A stretch of 64,000 nt of DNA from Nocardioides sp. Arc9.136 (GCF_030506255.1 NZ_CP113431.1:4289001-4353000), one strand, 5' to 3'. Shown: positions 8,023-17,107, counted from the stretch's first letter. The notes: generated by a model not told the origin, from the sequence alone. Numbers and translations: made by a program.

Positions 8023-8790
8023 TCATCCGAGCTTGCCGCCGCCGTCGACGTACAGCGTCTGGCCGGTGATGTAGGACGCCTCGTCGCTGGCCAAGAACGC
8101 GACCGCGGCCGCGATGTCCTCGGGGTAGCCCACCCGGCGCACCGGGTTGGCCTCCGCGTTGAGCTTGCGGAACTCCTCCACGTCCATCCCCAACCGCGCA
8201 GCGGTGGCGTCGGTCATCTCGGTGGCGATGAAGCCCGGCGCGACCGCGTTGGCGTTGATCCCGAACGGGCCCAGCTCGATGCCCAGCGTGCGGGTGAAGC
8301 CCTGCACGCCCATCTTCGCCGCCGAGTAGTTCGCCTGCCCCCGGTTGCCCAGCGCCGAGACGCTGGAGAGGTTCACGATCTTCCCGTACTTCTGCTCCAC
8401 GAAGTGCTTCTGGGCGGCCTTGGTCATCAGGAACGCACCCTTCAGGTGCACCCCCAGGACCAGGTCCCAGTCGGTCTCGGTCATCTTGAACAGCAGGTTG
8501 TCGCGCGTGATCCCGGCGTTGTTGACCAGCACGTGGATCCCGCCGAGCTCGGCCACGACCCGCTCGACCGCGGCGTCGACCGAGGCCGCGTCGGCCACGT
8601 CCGCGCCGATCCCGACCGCCTTCGCGCCACCGGTGACCGGCAGCCGCCCGGCCGCCTCCGCGGCAGCGGACTCGTCGAGGTCGATGACCGCGACCGACGC
8701 GCCCTCCTCGGCGAACCGCGTGGCGGTGCCGAACCCGATCCCGCGCGCCGCTCCGGTGACGACGGCAACCCGCCCGTCGAATCGACCCAT
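8023..8790 (-). CDS. SDR oxidoreductase, FabG-like 3-oxoacyl reductase
   Basis: This 255-residue classical short-chain dehydrogenase has the cofactor loop TGAARGIG (12-19) and NNAG. The catalytic Ser and YSAAK (Tyr, Lys) follow NLSSVSALGNRG, and it ends in YVDGGGKLG. The sequence resembles FabG/PhaB-type 3-oxoacyl-CoA or ACP reductases. Lying between an enoyl-CoA hydratase and a MaoC hydratase, it probably oxidises a 3-hydroxyacyl-CoA ahead of the neighbouring thiolase. The start is ATG 8790 with GAAGGAG upstream. Confidence 0.88.
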   Translation of the reverse strand: MGRFDGRVAVVTGAARGIGFGTATRFAEEGASVAVIDLDESAAAEAAGRLPVTGGAKAVGIGADVADAASVDAAVERVVAELGGIHVLVNNAGITRDNLLFKMTETDWDLVLGVHLKGAFLMTKAAQKHFVEQKYGKIVNLSSVSALGNRGQANYSAAKMGVQGFTRTLGIELGPFGINANAVAPGFIATEMTDATAARLGMDVEEFRKLNAEANPVRRVGYPEDIAAAVAFLASDEASYITGQTLYVDGGGKLG

Positions 8791-8831
8791 GATGTGCTCC
8801 TTCTCCGTGGTTCTCGTGAGTGTGCGGTGGT

Positions 8832-9611
8832 TCAGCGTCTGCCGAAGCGGTCGAGCAGGGCGGTCGCCGCCGGGGTGGCGACCGCACGGGCGATGGTGCG
8901 GGCCTCGTCGCGGCCCACGGCAGCACGATCGGTGTCCCCACCGGTGCGCACGAGGCGACGGGCCTGGCCGAGTGCGTACGCCGGACCGGCGGCGAGGCGG
9001 CCCGCGATCTCGGCGGCCCGGCCTCCCGCGGTGCCGTCGGCAGCCACCTCGGTGACCAGGCCCCAGGCGTGGGCCTCGTCGGCGGTCAGCACCCGGGGGG
9101 TCAGCAGGAGCTCGAGGGCGCGCTGCTGACCGACCGCCCGCGGCAGCAGCCAGGACAGGCCGCAGTCGGGGGTGAGCCCCACCCCGGCGTACGCGCTGAC
9201 GAAGCGGGTCGACGTCTCGGCAACCACGAGGTCGCAGGAGAGCATGACCGCCAGGCCCGCGCCGGCGACCGCACCCTGCACGGCGGCGACGACCGGCTTC
9301 TCCATCCGGTGCAGCGCGACCAGCGCCTCGTCGACCGCGCCCGCCAGCTCCTCGAGGTGGGCCGCACGGTCCTCGACCGCGAGCATGGAGGCGACGTCGC
9401 CGCCCGCGCAGAAGCGCTTCCCCTCACCCGTGACCAGGACGGCGCCCACGGCGTCGTCCGCTGCAGCCGCCGCCACTGCGTCGCGGAGTGCGTGCGCGGT
9501 GCGGAGGTCGACGGCGTTGGACGCGGCCGGCCGCGCGAGCACGACGTGGCCGATGCCGTCGCGGACCTCGAGGCGCACCGGCGCTTGGGCGCCGCCCGCC
9601 GGGACGACCAT
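8832..9611 (-). CDS. Enoyl-CoA hydratase/isomerase (crotonase family)
   Basis: The 259-residue crotonase-fold protein has the oxyanion-hole segment KRFCAGGDVASML near residue 65 and GAVAGAGLAVMLSCDL near 110. The second catalytic region reads TPDCGLSWLLPRAVG, where a hydratase would have the Glu and GGT segment; here Asp-Cys-Gly occupies it, as in many isomerase or uncertain-reaction members. ATG 9611 overlaps the thiolase stop by one base (TGATG). It acts with the adjacent thiolase and SDR in beta-oxidation. Confidence 0.85.
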   Translation of the reverse strand: MVVPAGGAQAPVRLEVRDGIGHVVLARPAASNAVDLRTAHALRDAVAAAAADDAVGAVLVTGEGKRFCAGGDVASMLAVEDRAAHLEELAGAVDEALVALHRMEKPVVAAVQGAVAGAGLAVMLSCDLVVAETSTRFVSAYAGVGLTPDCGLSWLLPRAVGQQRALELLLTPRVLTADEAHAWGLVTEVAADGTAGGRAAEIAGRLAAGPAYALGQARRLVRTGGDTDRAAVGRDEARTIARAVATPAATALLDRFGRR

Positions 9612-10789
9612 CAGATCCTCCGGAACAGTGCGGCCAGGGCCTGGCCGCCGCCGATGCACATCGAGACCACGCCGAGCTCGAGGTCGCGGCGGACCATGTC
9701 CTTGGCGACCCGCAGCGTGAGATTCGCACCGGTGGCGCCGACCGGGTGGCCCAGCGCGATCGCGCCGCCGTAGGGGTTGACCCGCTCCGGGTCCAGCCCG
9801 GCGTCGCGGACACAGGCGACCGCCTGGGCCGCGAACGCCTCGTTGAGCTCCACGATCCCGATGTCGGCAGGCGTGGTGCCGGTCTTATCGAACAAGGACT
9901 GCAGGGCCAGCACAGGGGCGTAGCCCATCAGCCCGGGCTCCATCGCCGCCGTGGTCACCGCCTCGAGGGCGACCATCGGGGTGAGCCCGCGCTCGGCCGC
10001 CGCCGACTCGCGCGCCAGGACGAGCGCCGCGGCGCCGTCGTTGATGCCCGAGGAGTTCCCGGCCGTGACCGTCCCGTCCTTCGCGAACGCCGGCCGCAGC
10101 CCGGCCAGCGTCTCGACCGTGGTGGCGGGCTTGGGGTGCTCGTCGACCTCGGCGGTGAACGGCCTCCGTCCACCGACCTCGACCGGCACGATCTCCTCGG
10201 CGAACGCCGCCTTCGCCTCCACCGTCGCGGCACGCCGCTGGGACTCCGCGGCGAACTCGTCCTGCTCGGCCCGGGACACCCCGTACCTGGCCGCGACGTT
10301 CTCGGCGGTCACGCCCATGTGCATGCCGCCGAACGGGTCGGTGAGCATCATCACGGTGCCGTCGACCAGCTGCCGGTCGCCCAGCTTGTAGCCGCTGCGC
10401 GCACCGAAGTCGTAGAACGGCATCCGGGTCATCGACTCGTCACCGCCGGCGACCGCGAGATCGACCCCGCCCCAGCGCATCTGCATCGCCGCCGACCACA
10501 CCGCCTGCAGGCCCGAGCCGCACAGCCGGTTGACGGTGTACGCCGGCACTGACTGCGGGATCCCGGCGGTGATCGCGACCCGACGGGCGTTGTAGGCGTC
10601 CGCGCCGACCTGGCCGATGCAGCCCATCACCACCTCGTCGACGTCCTCGGCGCCGACACCGGCACGCCGCAGCGCCTCCCGCGTCGCGACCGCCCCGAGC
10701 TCGAAGCCCGGCACGTCCTTGAACATCCCGCCGAAGCTGCCGATCGGCGTGCGGGCGCCGTCGACGACGACGACCTTCTCGTTGTCCAT
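9611..10789 (-). CDS. Acetyl-CoA C-acyltransferase (thiolase)
   Basis: The 392-residue protein is a full-length degradative/biosynthetic thiolase. The catalytic set is complete: nucleophile Cys90 in NRLCGSGLQ, His348 in GGAIALGHPVGATG and Cys378 in MCIGGGQA. NEAFAAQ precedes them. It cleaves a 3-oxoacyl-CoA with CoA to release acetyl- or propionyl-CoA. It overlaps the hydratase downstream by one base. Sixty-three bases separate it from the MDR reductase upstream with no operator of its own, so it is probably read from the 11.93 kb promoter. Confidence 0.93.
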   Translation of the reverse strand: MDNEKVVVVDGARTPIGSFGGMFKDVPGFELGAVATREALRRAGVGAEDVDEVVMGCIGQVGADAYNARRVAITAGIPQSVPAYTVNRLCGSGLQAVWSAAMQMRWGGVDLAVAGGDESMTRMPFYDFGARSGYKLGDRQLVDGTVMMLTDPFGGMHMGVTAENVAARYGVSRAEQDEFAAESQRRAATVEAKAAFAEEIVPVEVGGRRPFTAEVDEHPKPATTVETLAGLRPAFAKDGTVTAGNSSGINDGAAALVLARESAAAERGLTPMVALEAVTTAAMEPGLMGYAPVLALQSLFDKTGTTPADIGIVELNEAFAAQAVACVRDAGLDPERVNPYGGAIALGHPVGATGANLTLRVAKDMVRRDLELGVVSMCIGGGQALAALFRRI

Positions 10790-10852
10790 CTCGTTGTCTC
10801 TCCTGTGGGTGGGTCATCCGCGTAGGTGGGCGGCGGCGCGCCGCCGCGCTGG

Positions 10853-11875
10853 CTAGAGCCGGACCAGCGTCTTGCCGGTGGTCCGGCCCGCCAACATGTC
10901 CTGGAGCGCGACCGGGGCCTGGGAGAGGCCCTCGTAGACGCTCTGGCGGTGGGCGACGACCCCGTCGCGCAGCCAGCCGCCGAGCCGCCGCTGCATGTCG
11001 TCGAGCAGGTCGAGGTGGAGGCTGCCGCGGAAGCCCGCCAGCGTCAGGTGCTTGGCCGTCGCCAGGAACAGGTTGCGCGGTCCGCGCGGCTCGGACTCGT
11101 AGTCGGAGACGGACCCGCACAGGGCGATGCGCCCGTGCGGGCGCATCGCGTCGAGGGCGGCCTCGAGGTGGTCGCCGCCGACGTTGTCGAAGTAGACGTC
11201 GAGGCCCTCGGGCGCGAGCCGCGCGAGCGCCTGCGCCGGCGGCTCCTCGCGGTAGTCGAAGGCCGCCTCGACGCCGACCTCGTCACGCAGCCAGGCCACC
11301 TTCTCCGCCGACCCCGCGCTCGCGACCACCCGGTGGCCGAGCAGGACGGCCACCTGGGCCACCAGCGAGCCGACGGCCCCGCCCGCGGCGGAGACCCAGA
11401 CCCGCTCGCCGCCGCCCAGGGCCCCGACCACGTGCAGGCCGGCCCAGGCGGTCAGCCCGATCGCTCCCAGCGGTCCGAGGTACCACGACGCCGGCGTCGA
11501 GGCCGTGTCCAGCACCCGCAGGCTGCCGGCTCCGTTCATGTACGTCGCCGAGGCGTCGACCACCGCGTGGGTGCGCCAGCCGAACGGGTGCCAGACGGTG
11601 TCGCCGGCCGCGAACCCGTCGGCGCGCGACTCGAGCACCTCCCCGACCGTCAGGACGCCGTCGAGCGGCGCGTCCAGCGGGAACGCCGCGAAGTACCCCG
11701 CCGGGGCGTGCCGGCGCATCCGCAGGCGCAGCCCGGGATCGACCGAGGTCCACGTGTTGCGGACCAGGACCTCGCCGGGACGGGGCGCAGGCAGCTCCAC
11801 GTCGGCGAGCCCGAAGTGCGCCGGGCCCACGTCACCGTCGGGGTAGGAGCTCATCCGCACCTCGGTGCACCTCAT
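10853..11875 (-). CDS. MDR-superfamily NADP-dependent oxidoreductase (CurA-like)
   Basis: This 340-residue zinc-free medium-chain reductase resembles curcumin/prostaglandin reductases. It has SVDPGLRLRM near residue 45, the nucleotide loop SAAGGAVGSLVAQVA, DVYFDNVGGDHLEAAL, and FRGSLHLD near the end. Such enzymes reduce alpha,beta-unsaturated ketones. It starts at ATG 11875 after GGGAGGAG. It is divergent from a zinc-type dehydrogenase across a gap with an imperfect TGAA-N5-TTCA site, and probably heads the operon down to 7535. Confidence 0.87.
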   Translation of the reverse strand: MRCTEVRMSSYPDGDVGPAHFGLADVELPAPRPGEVLVRNTWTSVDPGLRLRMRRHAPAGYFAAFPLDAPLDGVLTVGEVLESRADGFAAGDTVWHPFGWRTHAVVDASATYMNGAGSLRVLDTASTPASWYLGPLGAIGLTAWAGLHVVGALGGGERVWVSAAGGAVGSLVAQVAVLLGHRVVASAGSAEKVAWLRDEVGVEAAFDYREEPPAQALARLAPEGLDVYFDNVGGDHLEAALDAMRPHGRIALCGSVSDYESEPRGPRNLFLATAKHLTLAGFRGSLHLDLLDDMQRRLGGWLRDGVVAHRQSVYEGLSQAPVALQDMLAGRTTGKTLVRL

Positions 11876-11924
11876 GTCTGCTCCTCCCACCTGGTGGCGC
11901 GGCACTGGACACCTCGCTCGAAAC

Positions 11925-11937
11925 CAAACTAACTTCA
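11925..11937. promoter_or_regulatory. Putative TetR operator (site 1, imperfect)
   Basis: CAAACTAACTTCA matches TGAA-N5-TTCA at 6 of 8 positions and is followed by a further GTTCGG half-site. It sits in the 79-base gap between the divergent MDR reductase (ATG 11875) and the dehydrogenase starting at 11955, where one bound protein could control both. Confidence 0.55.
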
Positions 11938-11954
11938 GTTCGGTGTTGAGGACA

Positions 11955-12908
11955 ATGGGTGCCTGGCGATGGACCGGCACCGGCAACCCCCTGGCATTGC
12001 ACGACGTGCCGGTGCCGAGCCCGGGACCTGGGGAGGTGCTGGTGCGCGTCCGCGCGGCGGGCATGTGCCACTCCGACGTCGGCGAGCTCGACGAGCCGTC
12101 GTGGGCCGAGAACATCACGCGCAACCCGATCACCCTGGGGCACGAGATCGCCGGCGACGTCGCGGCGCTCGGCGCCGGGGTGGACTCCTGGTCCCCGGGC
12201 GACCGGGTCGGCGTCCACCCCCTCGGGGCGACGGTGCCCGGGTACAGCCGCGACGGGGGGTACGCGGCGTACACCCTCGCCCCAGCCACCGACCTGGTCG
12301 CGATGCCCGACGACCTGCCCTACGACCTGGCGGCCGCGGGCACCGACGCCGGGATGACCTCCCACCACGCGGTCGTGGAGGTGGCGCGCGTCGGTCCGGG
12401 CTCGCGGGTCGGGATCATCGGCCTCGGCGGTCTCGGGCAGTTCGGGGCCCAGATCGCGCTGCTGCGGGGCGCGGAGGTGCACGCGGCGGACACCAGCCCC
12501 GGCGCCGCCGCCCTGGGCCGCACGATGGGGCTGGCGTCGGTCCACGGGGCCGCCGAGGACCTGGCCGGTCTCGAGCTCGACGCCGTCGTCGACTTCGCCG
12601 GGTTCGGCTCGACGACGGCCGCGGCACTGGCGGCGATCCGCAAGGGCGGCGACATCGTGATGGTCGGGATGGGCGCGGTCCACACCACGCTGGTCACGGC
12701 GGACGTGGTCCACAAGCTCGCGCACGTCCACGGGTCCTCGGGCGGCACGAAGGACGACATCGCCCAGGTCTACGAGCACCTCGCCCGCGGCGAGATCACC
12801 CCCACGGTCGAGCACCTGGCCTTCGAGGACGTGCCCGACGGGATCGAGCGGCTGCGCGCGGGCCGCCTGACCGGGCGCCTGGTCGTGCTCGTGGACGGGC
12901 CCGCCTGA
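11955..12908 (+). CDS. Zinc-type alcohol dehydrogenase family protein (no structural zinc)
   Basis: The 317-residue MDR protein has catalytic-zinc residues in GMCHSDVGELD and GHEIAGDV, and a Rossmann loop GLGGLGQFG. The four-cysteine structural zinc lobe is missing: at that position the sequence reads GYSRDGGYAAY. It should oxidise or reduce an alcohol/ketone. ATG 11955 lies 18 bases past the operator with only a weak GAGGA, so the mRNA may be nearly leaderless. Encoded divergently from the CurA-like reductase and presumably co-regulated. Confidence 0.87.
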   Translation: MGAWRWTGTGNPLALHDVPVPSPGPGEVLVRVRAAGMCHSDVGELDEPSWAENITRNPITLGHEIAGDVAALGAGVDSWSPGDRVGVHPLGATVPGYSRDGGYAAYTLAPATDLVAMPDDLPYDLAAAGTDAGMTSHHAVVEVARVGPGSRVGIIGLGGLGQFGAQIALLRGAEVHAADTSPGAAALGRTMGLASVHGAAEDLAGLELDAVVDFAGFGSTTAAALAAIRKGGDIVMVGMGAVHTTLVTADVVHKLAHVHGSSGGTKDDIAQVYEHLARGEITPTVEHLAFEDVPDGIERLRAGRLTGRLVVLVDGPA

Positions 12909-12910
12909 CG

Positions 12911-12949
12911 CCTGGTCGGCGGGCCGCCGGTCAGGGCGCGCCGACCAGG
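12911..12949. terminator. Hairpin between convergent dehydrogenase and ABC genes
   Basis: CCTGGTCGGCG (12911-12921) pairs perfectly with CGCCGACCAGG (12939-12949), an 11-base stem around a 17-base loop. It begins two bases after the dehydrogenase stop and overlaps the last codons of the convergent ATPase gene, so it could serve both directions. Confidence 0.65.
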
Positions 12950-14058
12950 GGACGCTCGGCCACCGCTCCCTCCAGCGGGAAGACCTGCATGACGTCGGGG
13001 CGGAAGCTGATCACCACGGGCTCGCCCTCGCTCGCCCCGCGCAGCCACGCGCCGTGGCTGGAGGAGGCGGCCCGCAGCCGGAACTCCTCGGGGCCGGCGG
13101 CGACGGTCACGTCGTAGTGCCGTCCGCCGAACTCCGAGGACAGCAGCGTCGCCTCCACGGCCACGGTGTGCGCCGGCACGGTGCTGGCGTCGCGGTGGAG
13201 CGCGATGTCGTCGGGCCAGACCCGTGCGACGACCGCCGCGACGTCGGGGAGCTCGCGCTCGACCACCACGTCGACGCCGGCCCGCGTGCGCCAGCCGGTG
13301 GCCGTGCGGTGCAGCTCGAGGCGGTTGGACATGCCGATGAACTCCGCGACGTAGTCGGTCGCCGGGTGGTCGAAGACCGTCTGCGGGGTGTCCACCTGCT
13401 CCATCCGGCCGGCCCGCATGATCGCCAGCCGGTCGCCGAGCGCGAAGGCCTCGGACTGGTCGTGGGTCACGAAGACCGCACCGAAGCCGAGGCTCTCGTG
13501 GAGCCGGTGGATCTCGGTCCGCACCTGGTCGCGCAGGCGGGCGTCGAGGTTGCTGAGCGGCTCGTCGAAGAGCACGAGGTCCGGACGCGCCGCCAGGCCG
13601 CGGGCGACGGCGATCCGCTGCTGCTGCCCGCCGCTGAGCTGGGAGGGGAAGCGGTCCAGGAGGTGGCCGCAGTGCACCATGTCGGCCGCCTCCTCCACCC
13701 GTCCGGCAGCGAGCGCCTCCCGCATCTTGCGCACCTTCAGCGGGTAGGCGATGTTCTTCCGGACGGTCATGTTGGGCCACAGCGCGTAGGACTGGAACAC
13801 CATCCCGACGTCGCGCTTGTGGGCCGGGACGTTCACCCGGCGCTCGGAGTCGAAGACCGTGCGGTCCCCGAAGGCGATGGAGCCGGACTCGGGCGTCTCC
13901 AGGCCGGCGAGGCAGCGCAGCGTGGTGGTCTTGCCGCAACCGCTCGGGCCGAGCAGGACGAGGAACTCACCCTCCTCCATCTCCAGGTCGAGGTCGTCGA
14001 CGATGACGTTGGAGCCGTACGCCTTGTGCAGTCCGTTGACCCTGAACTTCGCAGCCAT
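12931..14058 (-). CDS. ABC transporter ATP-binding protein (Fbp/Pot family)
   Basis: The 375-residue ATPase has Walker A GPSGCGKTT, Q-loop FQSYALWPNMT, signature LSGGQQQRIA, Walker B LVLFDEPLSNLD and H-loop THDQ. A C-terminal TOBE-like regulatory domain (about 240-360) makes it the Fe(III)/polyamine/phosphonate importer type. It should drive the two-domain permease and lipoprotein upstream. ATG 14058 has AGAGGT upstream. Its own operator-like dyad lies at 14102-14114, 95 bases from the permease stop, so it may have a separate promoter. Confidence 0.92.
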   Translation of the reverse strand: MAAKFRVNGLHKAYGSNVIVDDLDLEMEEGEFLVLLGPSGCGKTTTLRCLAGLETPESGSIAFGDRTVFDSERRVNVPAHKRDVGMVFQSYALWPNMTVRKNIAYPLKVRKMREALAAGRVEEAADMVHCGHLLDRFPSQLSGGQQQRIAVARGLAARPDLVLFDEPLSNLDARLRDQVRTEIHRLHESLGFGAVFVTHDQSEAFALGDRLAIMRAGRMEQVDTPQTVFDHPATDYVAEFIGMSNRLELHRTATGWRTRAGVDVVVERELPDVAAVVARVWPDDIALHRDASTVPAHTVAVEATLLSSEFGGRHYDVTVAAGPEEFRLRAASSSHGAWLRGASEGEPVVISFRPDVMQVFPLEGAVAERPLVGAP

Positions 14059-14101
14059 CGCGGTACCTCTTCCAAACACGGAGGCGTCACGCCCCCTGAC
14101 C

Positions 14102-14114
14102 TGAATTCGATTCA
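14102..14114. promoter_or_regulatory. Putative TetR operator (site 2)
   Basis: TGAATTCGATTCA matches TGAA-N5-TTCA perfectly. It lies 44 bases before the ATPase start in the gap after the permease gene, suggesting a regulated internal promoter. Confidence 0.65.
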
Positions 14115-14153
14115 TGATGCGGTGGGCGACCGGTCGTGTCAACCGGTCGGTCC

Positions 14154-15848
14154 TCACAGGTTGTCGAGCACGTTGCGTCCGCCCACGAGCATCGCGACGG
14201 CGACCCCGGCGGCGGTGACCGCCGACATGAGGATCGCCATCGCCGCCACGAGCGTGTAGGAGCCGTTGCTCCAGTGGTCGTAGAGGAGCGTGCCCATCAC
14301 CTGCGTCGTCGCCGAGCGGACCATCAGCGAGGCCGCGAACTCGTGGGTGAGCAGGATGAACATCAGGGCCACCGCGCTGAGCACCGCGGGCTTGAGCATC
14401 GGGAGCGTGACCCGCAGGCTCGTGACCAGCGGGCTCGCCCCGCTGACCGCCGAGGCCTCCTGGTAGGTGTTGCCCATCGAGATCAGCGCCGTCATCTGCA
14501 TCCGCGTCGCGAACGGGATCATCAGCACGACGTAGACGAGAATGATGATCGTCCGGGTGCCGTAGAGGACGAACGGCGGCTGGGTGTAGGTGAGCAGGAA
14601 GCCCACACCGAAGATGACCGCCGGGATGCCGAGCGGCAGCGCCGTGATCACGTCGCCGAGCAGCCGGATCACCGGGACGTGGCGGCCGCGGACCACCAGG
14701 GTCGCCACGCCGAGCCCGAGCGGCACGCAGATCGCCACCGCGATGAGCGAGGTGACCACGCTGGTGGTGACCGACTCCAGGATGCCCGGAGTCTCGACGA
14801 GCTCGCGGTAGTTGGAGAGCGTGAAGAGGTCCCAGCTGAGGTCGCCGGACCAGTACGGCGTCAGCGACACGATCACGACGCCGAGCATCGGCAGGGCCAG
14901 CGCGAACAGGCCGTACGCCGCCACCACCACCGCGGCCCAGGCGGACCGGCCGGAGGTCGGCGCGAACGACTTGCCGCCGTGGGTGACGAACCGGGCCTGG
15001 TTGCCCAGCAGGTAGCGCTGGCCGAAGATGACCAGCAGGCCCAGGATCACCAGCGGGGAGCCGGCCGCCGCCGCGGCCGCGAAGTTGGTGGGCGACTCCG
15101 AGGTCCGCAGGTACATCTCGGTCGTGAGGACCTTGACCCCCTCGTTCTGGCCCAGCAGCAGCGGACCGGTGAACTGGCCGAGGCCCAGCAGCAGCGCGAC
15201 GCCGCTGCCGTAGACCAGCGAGGGCCGCAGCAGCGGCAGCACGACCTTGAAGAAGACGCCGAGCGTCGACGACCCGCTGACCTGCGCCGCCTCGAGGTGG
15301 TCGGACCCGATGTTCTGCATGCCGGCACTGACGAAGAGGTAGACGAACGACGTCAGGCCGAAGCCGGTGATGATGATGATCCAGGTGGGGCTGTAGACGT
15401 TGACCGGTCCGGACTCGAGGTGGTCCCACCAGGGCAGCTGGCGCATCAGCGTGTTGAGGTAGCCCGGGCCCGGGGACAGGAGGAACGCCCACCCCACGAC
15501 GTTGGCGACCGACGGCATGACGATCGGCAGCAGGGGCACGATCCGCAGGAAGCCGAGGCGGCGCGGCAGCCGGCTCGTGGCGAAGGCCAGGACGGTGCCG
15601 AGCACCATCGCGATCACCAGCGACACCAGCGCCAGGACGAGCGTCGTCTGCAGCGTCTGCCCGATGTCGGAGCGGCCGAACTGCGCCTCGTACCCGGCGG
15701 CGCCGTCCTCGAAGGCGAGCGCCTGCAGCCGGTAGAGCGGCATGACGATGAGGTAGCCGAGCACCAGGATGAGTGCGCCGTACCCCAGCCGGCTGCGCCA
15801 GACCCGGGTGTCGGCTCTCATCCTCGGCACCACGCTCGTCACGGTCAT
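14154..15848 (-). CDS. ABC transporter permease, two fused permease domains (FbpB-like)
   Basis: The 564-residue membrane protein has about twelve helices and two permease domains. Each carries the EAA coupling loop: EAAQVSGSSTLGVFFKVVLPLL near residue 185 and EASAVSGASPLVTSLRVTLPML near 465. This double arrangement is typical of Fe(III) and phosphonate importers. It carries the solute delivered by the neighbouring lipoprotein across the membrane. ATG 15848, 87 bases after the binding-protein gene, so one transcript is likely. Confidence 0.9.
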   Translation of the reverse strand: MTVTSVVPRMRADTRVWRSRLGYGALILVLGYLIVMPLYRLQALAFEDGAAGYEAQFGRSDIGQTLQTTLVLALVSLVIAMVLGTVLAFATSRLPRRLGFLRIVPLLPIVMPSVANVVGWAFLLSPGPGYLNTLMRQLPWWDHLESGPVNVYSPTWIIIITGFGLTSFVYLFVSAGMQNIGSDHLEAAQVSGSSTLGVFFKVVLPLLRPSLVYGSGVALLLGLGQFTGPLLLGQNEGVKVLTTEMYLRTSESPTNFAAAAAAGSPLVILGLLVIFGQRYLLGNQARFVTHGGKSFAPTSGRSAWAAVVVAAYGLFALALPMLGVVIVSLTPYWSGDLSWDLFTLSNYRELVETPGILESVTTSVVTSLIAVAICVPLGLGVATLVVRGRHVPVIRLLGDVITALPLGIPAVIFGVGFLLTYTQPPFVLYGTRTIIILVYVVLMIPFATRMQMTALISMGNTYQEASAVSGASPLVTSLRVTLPMLKPAVLSAVALMFILLTHEFAASLMVRSATTQVMGTLLYDHWSNGSYTLVAAMAILMSAVTAAGVAVAMLVGGRNVLDNL

Positions 15849-15935
15849 CTCGGGTCCTCTGGTCTCGTCGTCGTGCTGATCGGGGGGCCGGGGCGGAGCG
15901 GGCTCGGTGCCCGCGCCGCCCCGGGAGGTCGTGCG

Positions 15936-16988
15936 TCAGCCGAGGAAGAGGTCTTCCCACTCGGCCTGGTAGGCGTTCACGGACTCCTGGTCCAGGGTGT
16001 CGGGGTCGGGCAGGTCGACCTCCTGGGCGAGGACGTCGGTGCCGGGGATGCCCGTGCCCTCGACGTCGGGCAGCACGGGGATGTAGTCCGCCGAGATGGC
16101 GGCCTGGCCCTCGGGGGTCACGAGGAAGTCGGCCAGGACCTGCGCCGCGTTGGTGTGCGGGGCGGACGCCAGCACGTGGCTGTACCACGGGACGCCGAAG
16201 GGCTTCTCCGGGACCCCGAAGCCGATCGGGGCGCCTGCGTCCTTCTCGGTGAGCACGGTGGTCCCCACCACCGGCGACGCCCAGATCTCGCCCGAGGCGA
16301 TGGCCTGCCCGATGGCGACGGCGCTCTGGTAGACGCGGGGCTTGGCCTCCGCGAGCCGCTCGACGTAGTTCTCGCCGAAGTCGACGTCGATGCGGCGGTA
16401 CATGTCGACGTACGTCGGGATGCCGGCGGGGTTCGAGACGCCGATCTTGCCGTTCAGCTCGGGCGCCAGCGCGTCCTCCGGGGTCTTCAGGCCCTGGGGG
16501 TACTTGTCGGTGTTCCAGGCCATGCCGAAGATCGTGGCGCTGGTGAGGAACCACTTGTCCTCCATGACGCTGGCCGCGCGGTCGTACGCCTCCTCGTCGA
16601 AGCTGGGCCCGACGACGTCGACGGAGTAGTCGGCCTCGAGGCTGCGGTCGATCCAGCCGGCGTCGGTCGTCATGTGCACGTCCGCAGCACCGCGGCCGGT
16701 CTCGTTCTCCACCTCGACCTTGGGCAGGATGTCGGCGTCGGTCCCGCGGACGTAGGTGAGCTCGATGTCGGGGTACTTCTTCTCGAAGGCCTTCTTCAGC
16801 AGCTCCAGGTTGTCCGGCGCGTGCGTCGAGTAGATCGTGACCTCGCCCTCGTCCTCCGCGGCCGCCACGATCTCCTCCCAGCTGCCGGCGAGCTCGCCGC
16901 CACCCTCCGACCCCCCACCGCACGCGGTCAGGGTGAGGCTGGTCAACAGCCCTCCGACCGCCAGGGCGGTCCGGCGCTTGATCTTCAT
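15936..16988 (-). CDS. Extracellular solute-binding lipoprotein (FbpA/AfuA-like)
   Basis: The 350-residue protein begins with a basic N-terminus, a hydrophobic segment and lipobox LTAC (Cys23), so it should be lipid-anchored outside the membrane. The mature part is a type 2 periplasmic-binding fold (GEVTIYSTHAPDNLELLKKAFEKKYPD, TIFGMAWNTDKYP, PVVGTTVLTEKDAGAPIGFGVPEKP). Relatives bind ferric iron, phosphonates, thiamine or carboxylates. I cannot identify the ferric-ligand tyrosine pair. Two regulon-type dyads lie upstream, which favours import of the pathway substrate. ATG 16988 follows GAGGAGA. Confidence 0.9.
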   Translation of the reverse strand: MKIKRRTALAVGGLLTSLTLTACGGGSEGGGELAGSWEEIVAAAEDEGEVTIYSTHAPDNLELLKKAFEKKYPDIELTYVRGTDADILPKVEVENETGRGAADVHMTTDAGWIDRSLEADYSVDVVGPSFDEEAYDRAASVMEDKWFLTSATIFGMAWNTDKYPQGLKTPEDALAPELNGKIGVSNPAGIPTYVDMYRRIDVDFGENYVERLAEAKPRVYQSAVAIGQAIASGEIWASPVVGTTVLTEKDAGAPIGFGVPEKPFGVPWYSHVLASAPHTNAAQVLADFLVTPEGQAAISADYIPVLPDVEGTGIPGTDVLAQEVDLPDPDTLDQESVNAYQAEWEDLFLG

Positions 16989-17025
16989 GAGCGTCTCCTC
17001 GGGGACGACGTGTGAAGCACTAAAG

Positions 17026-17038
17026 TGAAGTTGGTTCA
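17026..17038. promoter_or_regulatory. Putative TetR operator (site 3)
   Basis: TGAAGTTGGTTCA matches TGAA-N5-TTCA at all eight positions. It lies 38 bases before the start of the lipoprotein gene, in the gap shared with the divergent MaoC gene. Confidence 0.7.
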
Positions 17039-17094
17039 GTTGCGACTGTATGACCCCCATCACCTCTCTGACAACCCTGCCAAAGATCATTTAC

Positions 17095-17107
17095 TGAATT
17101 CAGTTCA
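17095..17107. promoter_or_regulatory. Putative TetR operator (site 4)
   Basis: TGAATTCAGTTCA matches the consensus at all eight positions and contains the 12-base palindrome ACTGAATTCAGT (17093-17104). It lies 82 bases before the MaoC start, so this gap probably carries one operator per divergent promoter. Confidence 0.72.

Noticed and set aside
14136..17015. A 959-codon plus-strand frame opposite the ABC permease and lipoprotein genes
   Set aside because: It mirrors the minus-strand transporter genes, which have clear domains, signal peptide and ribosome sites.
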